Origin: Betaproteobacteria bacterium | GTDB taxonomy: Bacteria > Pseudomonadota > Gammaproteobacteria > Burkholderiales > Casimicrobiaceae | Reading direction: 5' to 3' | Length of the DNA stretch: 15,676 nucleotides | Assembly: GCA_005889025.1 (NCBI GenBank) | Contig: VBCZ01000151.1 | Coordinates: 17,825-33,500, forward strand | Part shown: piece after piece, positions 6,263-13,016 of the stretch | How positions within the stretch are numbered: position 1 is the stretch's first letter | How the letters are laid out: every line of letters starts with the position of its first letter | Position numbers and translations under genes: made by a program | Notes under the pieces: model-generated | Database searches by the model: none | Seen by the model: the letters and a program-made list of their open reading frames with translations, nothing else | What the model was told of the DNA's origin: nothing

Positions 6263-8179
6263 TTACTCGTTCGCAGCAAGCGGCAAGAGCTCCGGCTGAT
6301 TGATGATCGCGTCGATTGCCGCGAGCTCGCGTGCGAGGGCGTCGATTTGGGCCCGAACTCCCGCTTCGGCCTGCTCGAGCTCGGCAATCCGTTCCTCGAG
6401 CTCGTCGCTCGCGCGATGGATGCGCTTGACGCTGTCGAGTCGTCGCCTCAGCTGGAGATGATGCTCGCGGACCTGGCTTTCCAAGGGCGACATCACCGCC
6501 TTGAGCCAGCTCTCCAGGTCGCGATTGGCGATGTCATAGACATGCTTGACGCGGATGGCGACGGTCTCGAAAAACCGCTTCATCAGGGTGAACTTCGCCT
6601 TGCTCACCATGTTCCACAGCGTGTTGAAGTGGACGTTATAGGCGCGCTCCAGGCGTTCGACCTCCTTTTGGTATTTGAGCATCGAAAAAGGCGGCGGTGT
6701 GAAAGGCTCGAGCCCGTGTTCCCCGGCGAATCTCACGTACATCGCGATCATCATGTCGTGGATTTCCCCGGTCTGTCGGGCGCTCTGCTCCAGGCCGCCG
6801 TAGATGCGCGCAAAAAAGTCGTTCATCGCCGAGCGCACGCCTTTGGTGAACGGGCTGGCCTCTATGCGCTTGCGCGTATCCGCCGCGGTTTCGCGCAGGG
6901 TTTCCAGGCCGATGCACTCGTAGAGTGCGGCAGTCTGCTGCGTGAACACGGTTCGGACTGCCGTATAGCGCTGCATTCCCCGCTCGAACACGTTCTTTTC
7001 CTGCTGAATCCGCTCCATCATGTGTTCGACGACGTCCTGGTTCTTGCCGCGCAAGCCCCGAAGGTCGGCGAGCTGCTCGTGGATGCCGGCGATTCGGTTG
7101 GCGAGAATCGCCCGCATGCCTGCGGCAAGCGCGCGGATTTCGACTTGTGTGGCTGAGCCGACGATATGGCGCTTGGCCGGGATGAGTTCGCTCGACAACG
7201 CCGCCTCGAGCTGCGGCAGCCTGCTCTTGGCGAGCAAGACGTCATCGCCGTTGATCTTCGCCAGGAGGGCCTTTTGCGCCGAAACCGGAAAGACTTGCGC
7301 CGGTGGCAGCTCGAGCAATTGTGCGCTGGTGCGAACCTGGTGCGCGATCTCCGACTCGACTTCTGCGCTTGTCCTGAGCTCGTCCCATAGCCCGTCGATC
7401 TTGTTGAGGATTACCAGGCGGCCTTCCTTGGTGGCCGGATTGTCGCCGACGAGATGATTTCGCCAGACGTCGATGTCGGTCTTCGTCACGCCGGCGTCGG
7501 CCGCAAGAATGAAGAGCACCGCGTGCGCGTTCGGAAGCAGATTGAGCGTGAGCTCGGGTTCGGTTCCTATCGCATTGAGGCCGGGCGTATCCAGGATCAC
7601 CAGCCCCTGCTGCAGCAGGGGATGGGGGAAATTGATCACTGCGTGGCGCCAGCACGGAATGTCCACTCGGGCTTCCTCGACCGGCACCGGCGTCATGACC
7701 TGGGCATTCCGTGCTGGCGCCTGCGACAGTGCCTCGCTCATCTTGTCCGCGGATGAAAGATCCAGTGCCAGCGTTACCCACTCGTCTGCATAGTTCTTGA
7801 ATTCCGAAACGGTTCCGGCGCGCGCTCGCGTCTCGATCGGCAGCAGGCGAATCGACGGCGGCCGCGTGGAATCGTACAAGAGCTCGGTCGGACACATCGT
7901 CGTGCGGCCCGCGGAGGACGGCAGGAGACGCTGCCCGAAGTCGGCAAAAAAAATCGCGTTGATAAGCTCGGATTTGCCGCGGGAAAACTCGGCCACGAAG
8001 GCAACCACCAGTTTGTCCTGGTGGAGCCGCTCGAGGAGATGCTGGACCCTGAGGTCGGCGTGGGCGTCGGTGAGCTCCTGTTGCGACAGCCATTCGTGCA
8101 GGCCTGAAATGCCCGCCGACAAACGGCGCCGCCAGTCGCTGTACGCCTCAAATCGCGCGGCCAGGTCACGGGAATGCAT
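6263..8179 (-). CDS. dynamin-like large GTPase
   Basis: A 638-residue bacterial dynamin-family protein. The G domain has P-loop AEFSRGKS (63-70), a likely switch-I threonine in AGRTTMCPTEL, G3 DTPG (197-200) and G4 NKID (259-262). The rest is alpha-helical with clusters of charged residues, and the last 60 residues form a predicted coiled coil. I see no clear membrane-spanning segment. Relatives act in membrane remodelling or stabilisation, but no specific role can be assigned. The P-loop differs from GxFSRGKST: the first Gly is Ala63 and the residue after Ser70 is Glu71. The frame extends to 8275, overlapping mutM by 22 nt, but the ATG at 8179 is preferred because AGGGAGGAGG lies upstream. 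The stop abuts that of the ferredoxin gene. Confidence 0.9.
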   Translation of the reverse strand: MHSRDLAARFEAYSDWRRRLSAGISGLHEWLSQQELTDAHADLRVQHLLERLHQDKLVVAFVAEFSRGKSELINAIFFADFGQRLLPSSAGRTTMCPTELLYDSTRPPSIRLLPIETRARAGTVSEFKNYADEWVTLALDLSSADKMSEALSQAPARNAQVMTPVPVEEARVDIPCWRHAVINFPHPLLQQGLVILDTPGLNAIGTEPELTLNLLPNAHAVLFILAADAGVTKTDIDVWRNHLVGDNPATKEGRLVILNKIDGLWDELRTSAEVESEIAHQVRTSAQLLELPPAQVFPVSAQKALLAKINGDDVLLAKSRLPQLEAALSSELIPAKRHIVGSATQVEIRALAAGMRAILANRIAGIHEQLADLRGLRGKNQDVVEHMMERIQQEKNVFERGMQRYTAVRTVFTQQTAALYECIGLETLRETAADTRKRIEASPFTKGVRSAMNDFFARIYGGLEQSARQTGEIHDMMIAMYVRFAGEHGLEPFTPPPFSMLKYQKEVERLERAYNVHFNTLWNMVSKAKFTLMKRFFETVAIRVKHVYDIANRDLESWLKAVMSPLESQVREHHLQLRRRLDSVKRIHRASDELEERIAELEQAEAGVRAQIDALARELAAIDAIINQPELLPLAANE

Positions 8180-8190
8180 CGACGCAGTAA

Positions 8191-8200
8191 CCTCCTCCCT
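8191..8200 (-). promoter_or_regulatory. ribosome binding site of the dynamin-like gene
   Basis: On the - strand AGGGAGGAGG lies 11 nt upstream of the ATG at 8179. The spacing is slightly long, but it is the only strong site near the gene and it argues against the longer start at 8275. Confidence 0.7.
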
Positions 8201-8253
8201 AAAAGGTTCTAGGACTCTAGCATAAACCGCGCCAAAACAACCACCTGCCGCCG

Positions 8254-9069
8254 TCAACGCTGGCAATGCGGACAAAAATAACTAGCACGGCCTCCGATGC
8301 GCAGACCCCGAATCCGCCGGCCACACGCGCGACAGGGCTCGCCGGCGCGCCCGTAGACAAAATAGCCGTTCTGAAAGAAGCCCGGCCGGCCCTCACTGTC
8401 CACGTAGTCCCTCAATGTGCTGCCGCCCTTAGCGATCGCATCCGTCAAAGTGTGACGTACAGCGTCAACGAGCCTCCCGAGCCGGAGTCTGGAAATGCGC
8501 TTCGCGGCGCGGGTGGGAAGGATCCCGGCGCGAAACAAGGCCTCGTTGGCGTAGATGTTCCCGACGCCGACGACCAGGTGGCTGTCCATCAAGGCGAGCT
8601 TGATGGCCGCACTGCGAGTGCGGGTCGCTTTGAAAAGATGATCCGCGTCGAAAGCTTGGGCCAAAGGCTCCGGGCCCAAAGCCGCGAGCAGAGGATGGTT
8701 GCCCGCGTCGCCTGAGGCCCACAGCATCGCTCCAAAGCGCCGCGGGTCGTGGTAGCGCAGCACGACTCCGTTGCCGAATTCAAGATCGATATGGTCGTGC
8801 CGGCGCAGGGCGGGCGCTCGGCGATACACGCGCATGCTGCCCGTCATTCCAAAATGGACGATCAGCGTATCTTGCCCCAGGCGGAAGAGCAGGTATTTGC
8901 TTCGCCGTTCGACGGAATCGACAATCCGCCCCACGAGGCGGTCGGGAAGGTCGGAGGGAACCGGCCATCGCAGGCGACGGTCGTAGAGTCTGACGGCGGT
9001 CACCTTCTGCCGCTCGACGTGCGGCGCGATACCGCGCAGTGTGGTTTCAACCTCGGGAAGCTCGGGCAT
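8254..9069 (-). CDS. mutM: formamidopyrimidine-DNA glycosylase (Fpg/MutM)
   Basis: A 271-residue base-excision repair enzyme that removes 8-oxoguanine and formamidopyrimidines and cuts the abasic strand. The N-terminus MPELPEVETTLRGI fixes the start: Pro2 is the catalytic nucleophile and Glu3 its partner. Lys58 (RSKYLL) corresponds to the conserved lysine, VVGVGNIYANEALF is the DNA-binding helix-two-turn-helix region, and the C-terminus has a zinc finger (CRACG, then CPHCQR). The frame extends 27 codons upstream, but the family start at 9069 is unambiguous. It diverges from the TPR gene. The dynamin-like gene follows on the same strand. Confidence 0.97.
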   Translation of the reverse strand: MPELPEVETTLRGIAPHVERQKVTAVRLYDRRLRWPVPSDLPDRLVGRIVDSVERRSKYLLFRLGQDTLIVHFGMTGSMRVYRRAPALRRHDHIDLEFGNGVVLRYHDPRRFGAMLWASGDAGNHPLLAALGPEPLAQAFDADHLFKATRTRSAAIKLALMDSHLVVGVGNIYANEALFRAGILPTRAAKRISRLRLGRLVDAVRHTLTDAIAKGGSTLRDYVDSEGRPGFFQNGYFVYGRAGEPCRACGRRIRGLRIGGRASYFCPHCQR

Positions 9070-9099
9070 ACGATGTTGCGCACGTTTGTTGCTCGGCCC

Positions 9100-9127
9100 A
9101 ATATAACCTAACATTGGCTGTTGTCCG
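9100..9127 (-). promoter_or_regulatory. candidate sigma-70 promoter of mutM
   Basis: On the - strand CGGACA (9127-9122, 4 of 6 matches to TTGACA), a 16-nt spacer and TATATT (9105-9100, 5 of 6) would start transcription near 9093, about 24 nt before the mutM ATG. The region also contains the imperfect inverted repeat CCAAT-N10-ATTGG (9098-9117). Judged by eye only. Confidence 0.35.
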
Positions 9128-9172
9128 GGTCGACCCGAAACCCCGCGCACGACGCAGAAAGAGACTCAAAGC

Positions 9173-10897
9173 GTGTCCGTCGATCGTTTGCATGCTTTTC
9201 CACGCAGGATGCTTGCGCTATGGGGTATCTTGGCCGTGTTCGGATTCGGGCTGTTCGCCGCATTGGCGCCTGCCGCAGCCGCGCCCGCCCGTGAGCTGGC
9301 CGCGGAAATCCTCTATCGGGTACTCGTCGGCGACATCGCTCTGCAACGAGGTGAGGCGGGTTTGGCCGCGCGCGCATTCTATGAGGCCGCGCGCGATGCC
9401 GAAGATCCGGCGCTCGCACGCCGCGCAACCGAAGTCGCGCTCTTCGCCCGGCAGCGACCGCTCGCGCTCGAATCCGCCAAGCTGTGGGCCACGCTCGATC
9501 CTTCCGCCGATCGCGCCCGGCAGCTCGTGGCGACGCTTTCCCAGGCGGGCACAGGCACCGATCTCAAGCGAGAACTCGAAAGGGTGCTCGCCGAAGCCGC
9601 TGCGAACGGCAAGTCCCTGGGCGATGCCTTCGTCCAACTCAATCAGGCGCTCGCGACTCAGAGCGACAAAGTCGCGGTGTTCAAGCTCGTCGTGGATCTC
9701 GCCAAGCCCTACCCTGAGATCGCCGAAGCGCATTACGCGGTCGCCATGGCCGGATACAACACAGGCCTCGCCGACCTGGAAATACTCGCTCAAGCAGTAC
9801 GCGCTGCGGACCGCGCGCTGGAGCTCAAACCGGGCTGGGAACGCGGCGCCCTGCTCAAGGCCGACATACTCACCAAAAGCTCTCGCGCAGACGCCATTCG
9901 ATTTCTGAACGCTTTTCTTGCGGGAGTCCCCGAATCCAAAGCCGCTACTGGTGCGCTCGCTCAGCTTTACGTCGAACAAAAACGCTACGGCGAGGCGCGA
10001 GCGCTTTTTCAACGGCTCTACGAGGACGATCCGTCGGACCGCGACATCGCGTTTGCGATAGCGGCCCTGTCGATGCAGATGAAAGACTACGCGGCTGCCG
10101 AGCCCTTGCTGCAAGAGCTCAAGCGCTCCGGCTATGGCGATCCCGGCGTCGCCGCGTTCTACCTCGCGCAGATCGCCGAGGAGACCAAGCGTTACGACGA
10201 GGCGATCGAGCGCTATCGCGAAGTCACGCAGGGTGAGCGCGCATGGACGGCAAAGCTGCGCATCGCCGCCGTGCTCGCGAAGAAGGACAGCATCGATGCG
10301 GCGCGTGGATATCTCGATACGCTGCAAGCGGAAGGCCGGGACCAGCAGACCGAGCGGGTCCAGGCCGAGGCGCAGCTCCTTCGCGACGCGGGTGATTTTG
10401 CGGGCGCGTACGCGCTGCTCGAGCGCGCGCTTCAAGCCGACCCCAATTCCAGCGACTTGCTCTATGACATCGCGATGATTGCCGAGAAGCTGGATCGTCT
10501 CGATGAAGTGGAGCAGCGCTTGGCGCATCTGATCGAGCTCAAGCCCGACAACGCGCAGGCCTTGAATGCGCTGGGTTACACCCTCGTCGATCGCACCGAA
10601 CGCACTGCCGAGGGCTTGCGGCTCATCGAAAAGGCGCTGACGCTCGCGCCCGAAGATCCCTTTATCCTGGACAGCATGGGTTGGGCGCAATTCCGCCTGG
10701 GCAATCTCGGGGATTCGGAAAAATTCCTGCGTCGCGCCCTGGCCGACCATCCCGACCCTGAGATCGCGGCGCACCTCGGCGAGGTCCTATGGGCCAAAGG
10801 CGAGCGCGATAGCGCACAGGAGCTTTGGCAGTCGCAGCTTCGGTCGAACCCTGACAATCCGGTGCTGTTGGAAACCGTGCGGCGGCTCGCGCGCTAG
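9173..10897 (+). CDS. secreted tetratricopeptide repeat (TPR) protein
   Basis: A 574-residue protein with an N-terminal signal peptide: basic FPRR, then a hydrophobic run to about residue 33 and an Ala-rich end (APAAAAPA) suited to signal peptidase I. There is no lipobox cysteine. The remainder is TPR-like helix pairs, with typical repeats such as NAQALNALGYTLVDRT and PFILDSMGWAQFRLGN near the C-terminus. It is probably a periplasmic scaffold; no partner is visible. TPR proteins of this size next to lolB are common in Betaproteobacteria (general knowledge), which hints at an envelope role. The GTG at 9173 keeps the basic n-region; ATG at 9209 would still leave a signal peptide. lolB follows after 30 nt in the same direction, likely in one operon. 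Confidence 0.85.
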   Translation: MSVDRLHAFPRRMLALWGILAVFGFGLFAALAPAAAAPARELAAEILYRVLVGDIALQRGEAGLAARAFYEAARDAEDPALARRATEVALFARQRPLALESAKLWATLDPSADRARQLVATLSQAGTGTDLKRELERVLAEAAANGKSLGDAFVQLNQALATQSDKVAVFKLVVDLAKPYPEIAEAHYAVAMAGYNTGLADLEILAQAVRAADRALELKPGWERGALLKADILTKSSRADAIRFLNAFLAGVPESKAATGALAQLYVEQKRYGEARALFQRLYEDDPSDRDIAFAIAALSMQMKDYAAAEPLLQELKRSGYGDPGVAAFYLAQIAEETKRYDEAIERYREVTQGERAWTAKLRIAAVLAKKDSIDAARGYLDTLQAEGRDQQTERVQAEAQLLRDAGDFAGAYALLERALQADPNSSDLLYDIAMIAEKLDRLDEVEQRLAHLIELKPDNAQALNALGYTLVDRTERTAEGLRLIEKALTLAPEDPFILDSMGWAQFRLGNLGDSEKFLRRALADHPDPEIAAHLGEVLWAKGERDSAQELWQSQLRSNPDNPVLLETVRRLAR

Positions 10898-10927
10898 CAC
10901 GCGCGCTCACTGAGTTCAATTCATCCT

Positions 10928-11506
10928 GTGCAAGTGCGCCACGGCTTGCGCGTCGCTGTCGTCCTCCTCTCTGTAGCCTTGGTCGGCTGTGGATCGACCG
11001 AGCGGCGGGGCGACGCAAGCGCTACTTTCCCTCCCATCAAGGCGACGTACGATCTGACGGGCCGGCTCTCCGCGCGACACGGCAACGATGCCCTGAGCGC
11101 GACCTTTCGTTGGCACCACGATCGTGACAGCGATGAGCTCGAACTCGCGTCGCCGCTCGGTCAGACGCTTGCGCAATTGTCGGGAGACCTAAACGGGGTG
11201 ACGCTGCGCACGGCCGATGGACGCATCGAATCGGCGGCCGATTGGCAGACGTTGACACTGCGCGGCCTCGGGTGGCCGCTCCCCGTGACAGGTCTCTCGT
11301 ATTGGGTCCAGGGCGTGCCTCGCGAGAGCGCGCCGTATGTCGTCGAAGCCGGAAACGCGGGTGCGGCGGCCGTGCTGCGGCAGGATGGATGGACCGTCGC
11401 TTACAACGCGTTTACATCCGATAGAGACGGCACGCAGCGCCCGTCGCGAATGACGATGAGCTACGCCGATGTCGAGTTGAGGCTTGTCATCGATGCTTGG
11501 CAATGA
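10928..11506 (+). CDS. lolB: outer-membrane lipoprotein insertion factor LolB
   Basis: A 192-residue lipoprotein. A short hydrophobic signal ends in ALVGC, a lipobox with the acylated Cys21. Next come YDLTGRLSAR, ATFRWHH, ELELASPLGQTLAQL, and LPVTGLSYWVQGVP, which together match LolB, the outer-membrane acceptor that takes lipoproteins from periplasmic LolA and inserts them into the membrane. The start is a GTG at 10928 with weak Shine-Dalgarno; a GTG two codons later is possible. The gene lies 30 nt after the TPR gene. In related genomes ispE usually follows lolB directly; here a non-coding stretch follows instead. Confidence 0.92.
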   Translation: MQVRHGLRVAVVLLSVALVGCGSTERRGDASATFPPIKATYDLTGRLSARHGNDALSATFRWHHDRDSDELELASPLGQTLAQLSGDLNGVTLRTADGRIESAADWQTLTLRGLGWPLPVTGLSYWVQGVPRESAPYVVEAGNAGAAAVLRQDGWTVAYNAFTSDRDGTQRPSRMTMSYADVELRLVIDAWQ

Positions 11507-11543
11507 ACGCTCGCCAGCGCATGGCAAACAGCGCGCGATTTTG

Positions 11544-11573
11544 TTGACGCGCTCGAAGCCGCGCAGCTATTTT
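11544..11573 (+). promoter_or_regulatory. candidate upstream promoter of tRNA-Gln/prs
   Basis: TTGACG (11544-11549, 5 of 6), an 18-nt spacer and TATTTT (11568-11573, 4 of 6). It is the first of two possible sigma-70 promoters in the gap after lolB. Confidence 0.35.
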
Positions 11574-11586
11574 TGCGGGAGCGCAA

Positions 11587-11615
11587 TTGACACGCAACAG
11601 GGCGTCCGTGAAAAT
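11587..11615 (+). promoter_or_regulatory. candidate downstream promoter of tRNA-Gln/prs
   Basis: A perfect TTGACA (11587-11592), a 17-nt spacer and GAAAAT (11610-11615, 4 of 6). It is the stronger candidate of the two. It predicts a transcript beginning near 11622, about 145 nt before the tRNA. Confidence 0.45.
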
Positions 11616-11766
11616 AGCCGTCTTTTCAGAAAACTAGGCCGCGACGATGATCCGAAGCTTGCGGCCGCGCGGTTTTTCGGAGATCGCGCCAAAGTCTGCC
11701 GCCCTCCGCACCGCCATCCGCTGTAAGCTTCGCGGCAGTTGGGTTTCTCAACGCGACGGTTTCAGT

Positions 11767-11838
11767 TGGGGAGTCGCCAAGTGGTAAGGCACCGGATTTT
11801 GATTCCGGCATTCGTAGGTTCGATCCCTACCTCCCCAG
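11767..11838 (+). tRNA. tRNA-Gln (anticodon UUG)
   Basis: A 72-nt cloverleaf. The acceptor arm is TGGGGAG paired with CTCCCCA (11831-11837), with discriminator G at 11838. The D-arm region contains GCCAAGTGGTAAGGC, and the anticodon stem is CCGGA/TCCGG with loop TTTTGAT. The anticodon is TTG at 11799-11801. The T arm is GTAGG-TTCGATC-CCTAC. The U1-A72 pair is a known trait of bacterial tRNA-Gln. CCA is not encoded, since CCC follows. The gene reads into prs 59 nt downstream and probably shares its transcript. Confidence 0.97.
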
Positions 11839-11897
11839 CCCCCTTTTCGATGGACGGGCCTGGTTTCCGGGCTTGGCTTGACTCGTAGGCGGTGACG

Positions 11898-12848
11898 ATG
11901 GCGTTCGAACGAATGCGCGTTTTTACCGGTAACGCGAATCCCAAGCTTGCGGCAGCCGTCGTCCGACACATGGACATCAGTCTGGGGCGGTGCATCGTCG
12001 GCCGATTCTCCGATGGCGAGGTGATTGTCGAGCTGCTCGAGAATGTGCGAGGCCGGGATGCCTTCATCCTGCAGTCGACTTGCGCGCCCACCAACGACAG
12101 TCTCATGGAAATTCTGGTGATGGTCGATGCGCTGAAGCGTGCTTCGGCCGGGCGGATCACCGCCGCGATTCCGTATTTCGGCTATGCCCGTCAGGACCGT
12201 CGGCCGCGCTCGGCGCGCATGCCCATCACGGCCAAGGTCATCGCCGACATGTTGACCACCGTCGGCGTGGATCACGTGATGACGATGGATCTGCACGCGG
12301 ACCAGATTCAGGGCTTTTTCAACATCCCGGTCGACAATATTTACGCGACGCCTATCCTGCTGGGTGATCTCTGGAAGCAGAACTACGACAACTTGCTCGT
12401 GGTCTCTCCCGACGTCGGCGGCGTCGTTCGCGCACGCGCCATCGCCAAGCGGCTCGACTCCGATCTTGCCATCATCGATAAACGGCGCCCCAAGGCCAAC
12501 GTCGCCGAAGTGATGAACATCATCGGCGACGTCGAGGGCCGGACCTGCGTGATCATGGACGACATCGTGGACACCGCAAACACGCTGTGCAAGGCCGCTG
12601 CAGCGCTCAAGGAACATGGCGCACAGAAGGTCCTCGCGTATTGCACGCACCCGGTGCTTTCGGGCGGCGCGGTGGCGCGGATCGCCGAATCGGAGCTCGA
12701 TCAGATCGTCGTTACCGACACGATTCCCTTGTCGGAGGAAGCGCGCGCCTGCAAGCGCATTCGGCAGCTGTCGTGCGCGCAGCTCCTCGCCGAGACGATG
12801 ACGCGCATATCCAACGAAGAATCGGTGAGCTCGCTTTTCACCGAGTAA
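11898..12848 (+). CDS. prs: ribose-phosphate pyrophosphokinase (PRPP synthase)
   Basis: A 316-residue class I PRPP synthase that transfers pyrophosphate from ATP to ribose 5-phosphate, feeding purine, pyrimidine, histidine, tryptophan and NAD synthesis. The start MAFERMRVFTGNANPKL matches the family and has AGGCGG 5 nt upstream; a GTG two codons earlier is the alternative. Landmarks are GRFSDGE (35-41), the flexible loop YARQDRRPRSARMPITAK (96-113), HVMTMDLHADQIQGFF, SPDVGG and the PRPP-binding VIMDDIVDTANTL (218-230). Asn228 sits where E. coli has Gly. It lies 59 nt after tRNA-Gln and upstream of rplY, a conserved order. Confidence 0.97.
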   Translation: MAFERMRVFTGNANPKLAAAVVRHMDISLGRCIVGRFSDGEVIVELLENVRGRDAFILQSTCAPTNDSLMEILVMVDALKRASAGRITAAIPYFGYARQDRRPRSARMPITAKVIADMLTTVGVDHVMTMDLHADQIQGFFNIPVDNIYATPILLGDLWKQNYDNLLVVSPDVGGVVRARAIAKRLDSDLAIIDKRRPKANVAEVMNIIGDVEGRTCVIMDDIVDTANTLCKAAAALKEHGAQKVLAYCTHPVLSGGAVARIAESELDQIVVTDTIPLSEEARACKRIRQLSCAQLLAETMTRISNEESVSSLFTE

Positions 12849-12884
12849 TCGTTGCTTGCATCGCGGCTTGATCGCTCGCGAGCA

Positions 12885-12914
12885 TTGCGGTCGCCTGTTA
12901 ATTCAAGTTATAAT
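12885..12914 (+). promoter_or_regulatory. sigma-70-type promoter of rplY
   Basis: A perfect -10 box TATAAT (12909-12914) is preceded by TTGCGG (12885-12890, 3 of 6) at an 18-nt spacing, inside a local AT-rich patch. Transcription would begin near 12921 and give a leader of roughly 96 nt. This suggests rplY can be transcribed apart from prs. Confidence 0.6.
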
Positions 12915-12925
12915 TCAAAGCTTTC

Positions 12926-12946
12926 CCGCGCGCCTCTGGCGCGCGG
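12926..12946 (+). promoter_or_regulatory. GC hairpin at the 5' end of the rplY leader
   Basis: CCGCGCGCC and GGCGCGCGG form a perfect 9-bp stem with the 3-nt loop TCT, followed immediately by the palindrome TGTGGCCACA (12947-12956). No T-run follows, so it is not a terminator of prs. If transcription starts near 12921 it would be the first structure of the mRNA. It could stabilise the transcript or take part in control of L25. Function is inference. Confidence 0.55.
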
Positions 12947-13016
12947 TGTGGCCACAGCGGACGACCGTCGGCACAGGATCGGCAAACCGGAAGGCCGCAG
13001 ACGTTGGGAGCTCGTC

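Larger units (their letters stand above)
11507..11766 (+). other. 260-nt gap between lolB and tRNA-Gln; expected ispE absent
   Basis: No reading frame here resembles a protein I know. An ATG overlapping the lolB stop (ATGA at 11503) opens only 14 codons. IspE would be about 280 residues with motifs for GHMP kinases (an N-terminal PAKLNL-like segment and a Gly-Ser-rich ATP loop), and neither is present. One frame ends in HRHPL at 11710-11726, faintly like the usual IspE C-terminus, but this is too short to count. The stretch carries two possible sigma-70 promoters that would drive tRNA-Gln and prs. Confidence 0.55.

Noticed and set aside
8180..8275. Longer N-terminus for the dynamin-like protein starting at 8275
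   Set aside because: It overlaps mutM, has no Shine-Dalgarno, and the ATG at 8179 has a strong purine-rich site upstream.
9098..9117. CCAAT-N10-ATTGG inverted repeat between mutM and the TPR gene as an operator
   Set aside because: Only the outer 5 bp and a few inner positions match; this is weak and could be chance. It is mentioned only with the mutM promoter candidate.
9218..10774. 518-codon open frame on the - strand opposite the TPR gene
   Set aside because: It mirrors the codon structure of the TPR gene, has no recognisable domain or start signal, and long antisense frames are common in GC-rich coding DNA.
11748..12650. 300-codon open frame on the - strand opposite tRNA-Gln and prs
   Set aside because: It runs through a clear tRNA gene and the strongly conserved prs, and its composition is that of a shadow frame.
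12926..12946. Hairpin before rplY as terminator of prs
   Set aside because: No T-run follows the stem, and it lies just downstream of a perfect -10 box, so a leader structure is the better reading.
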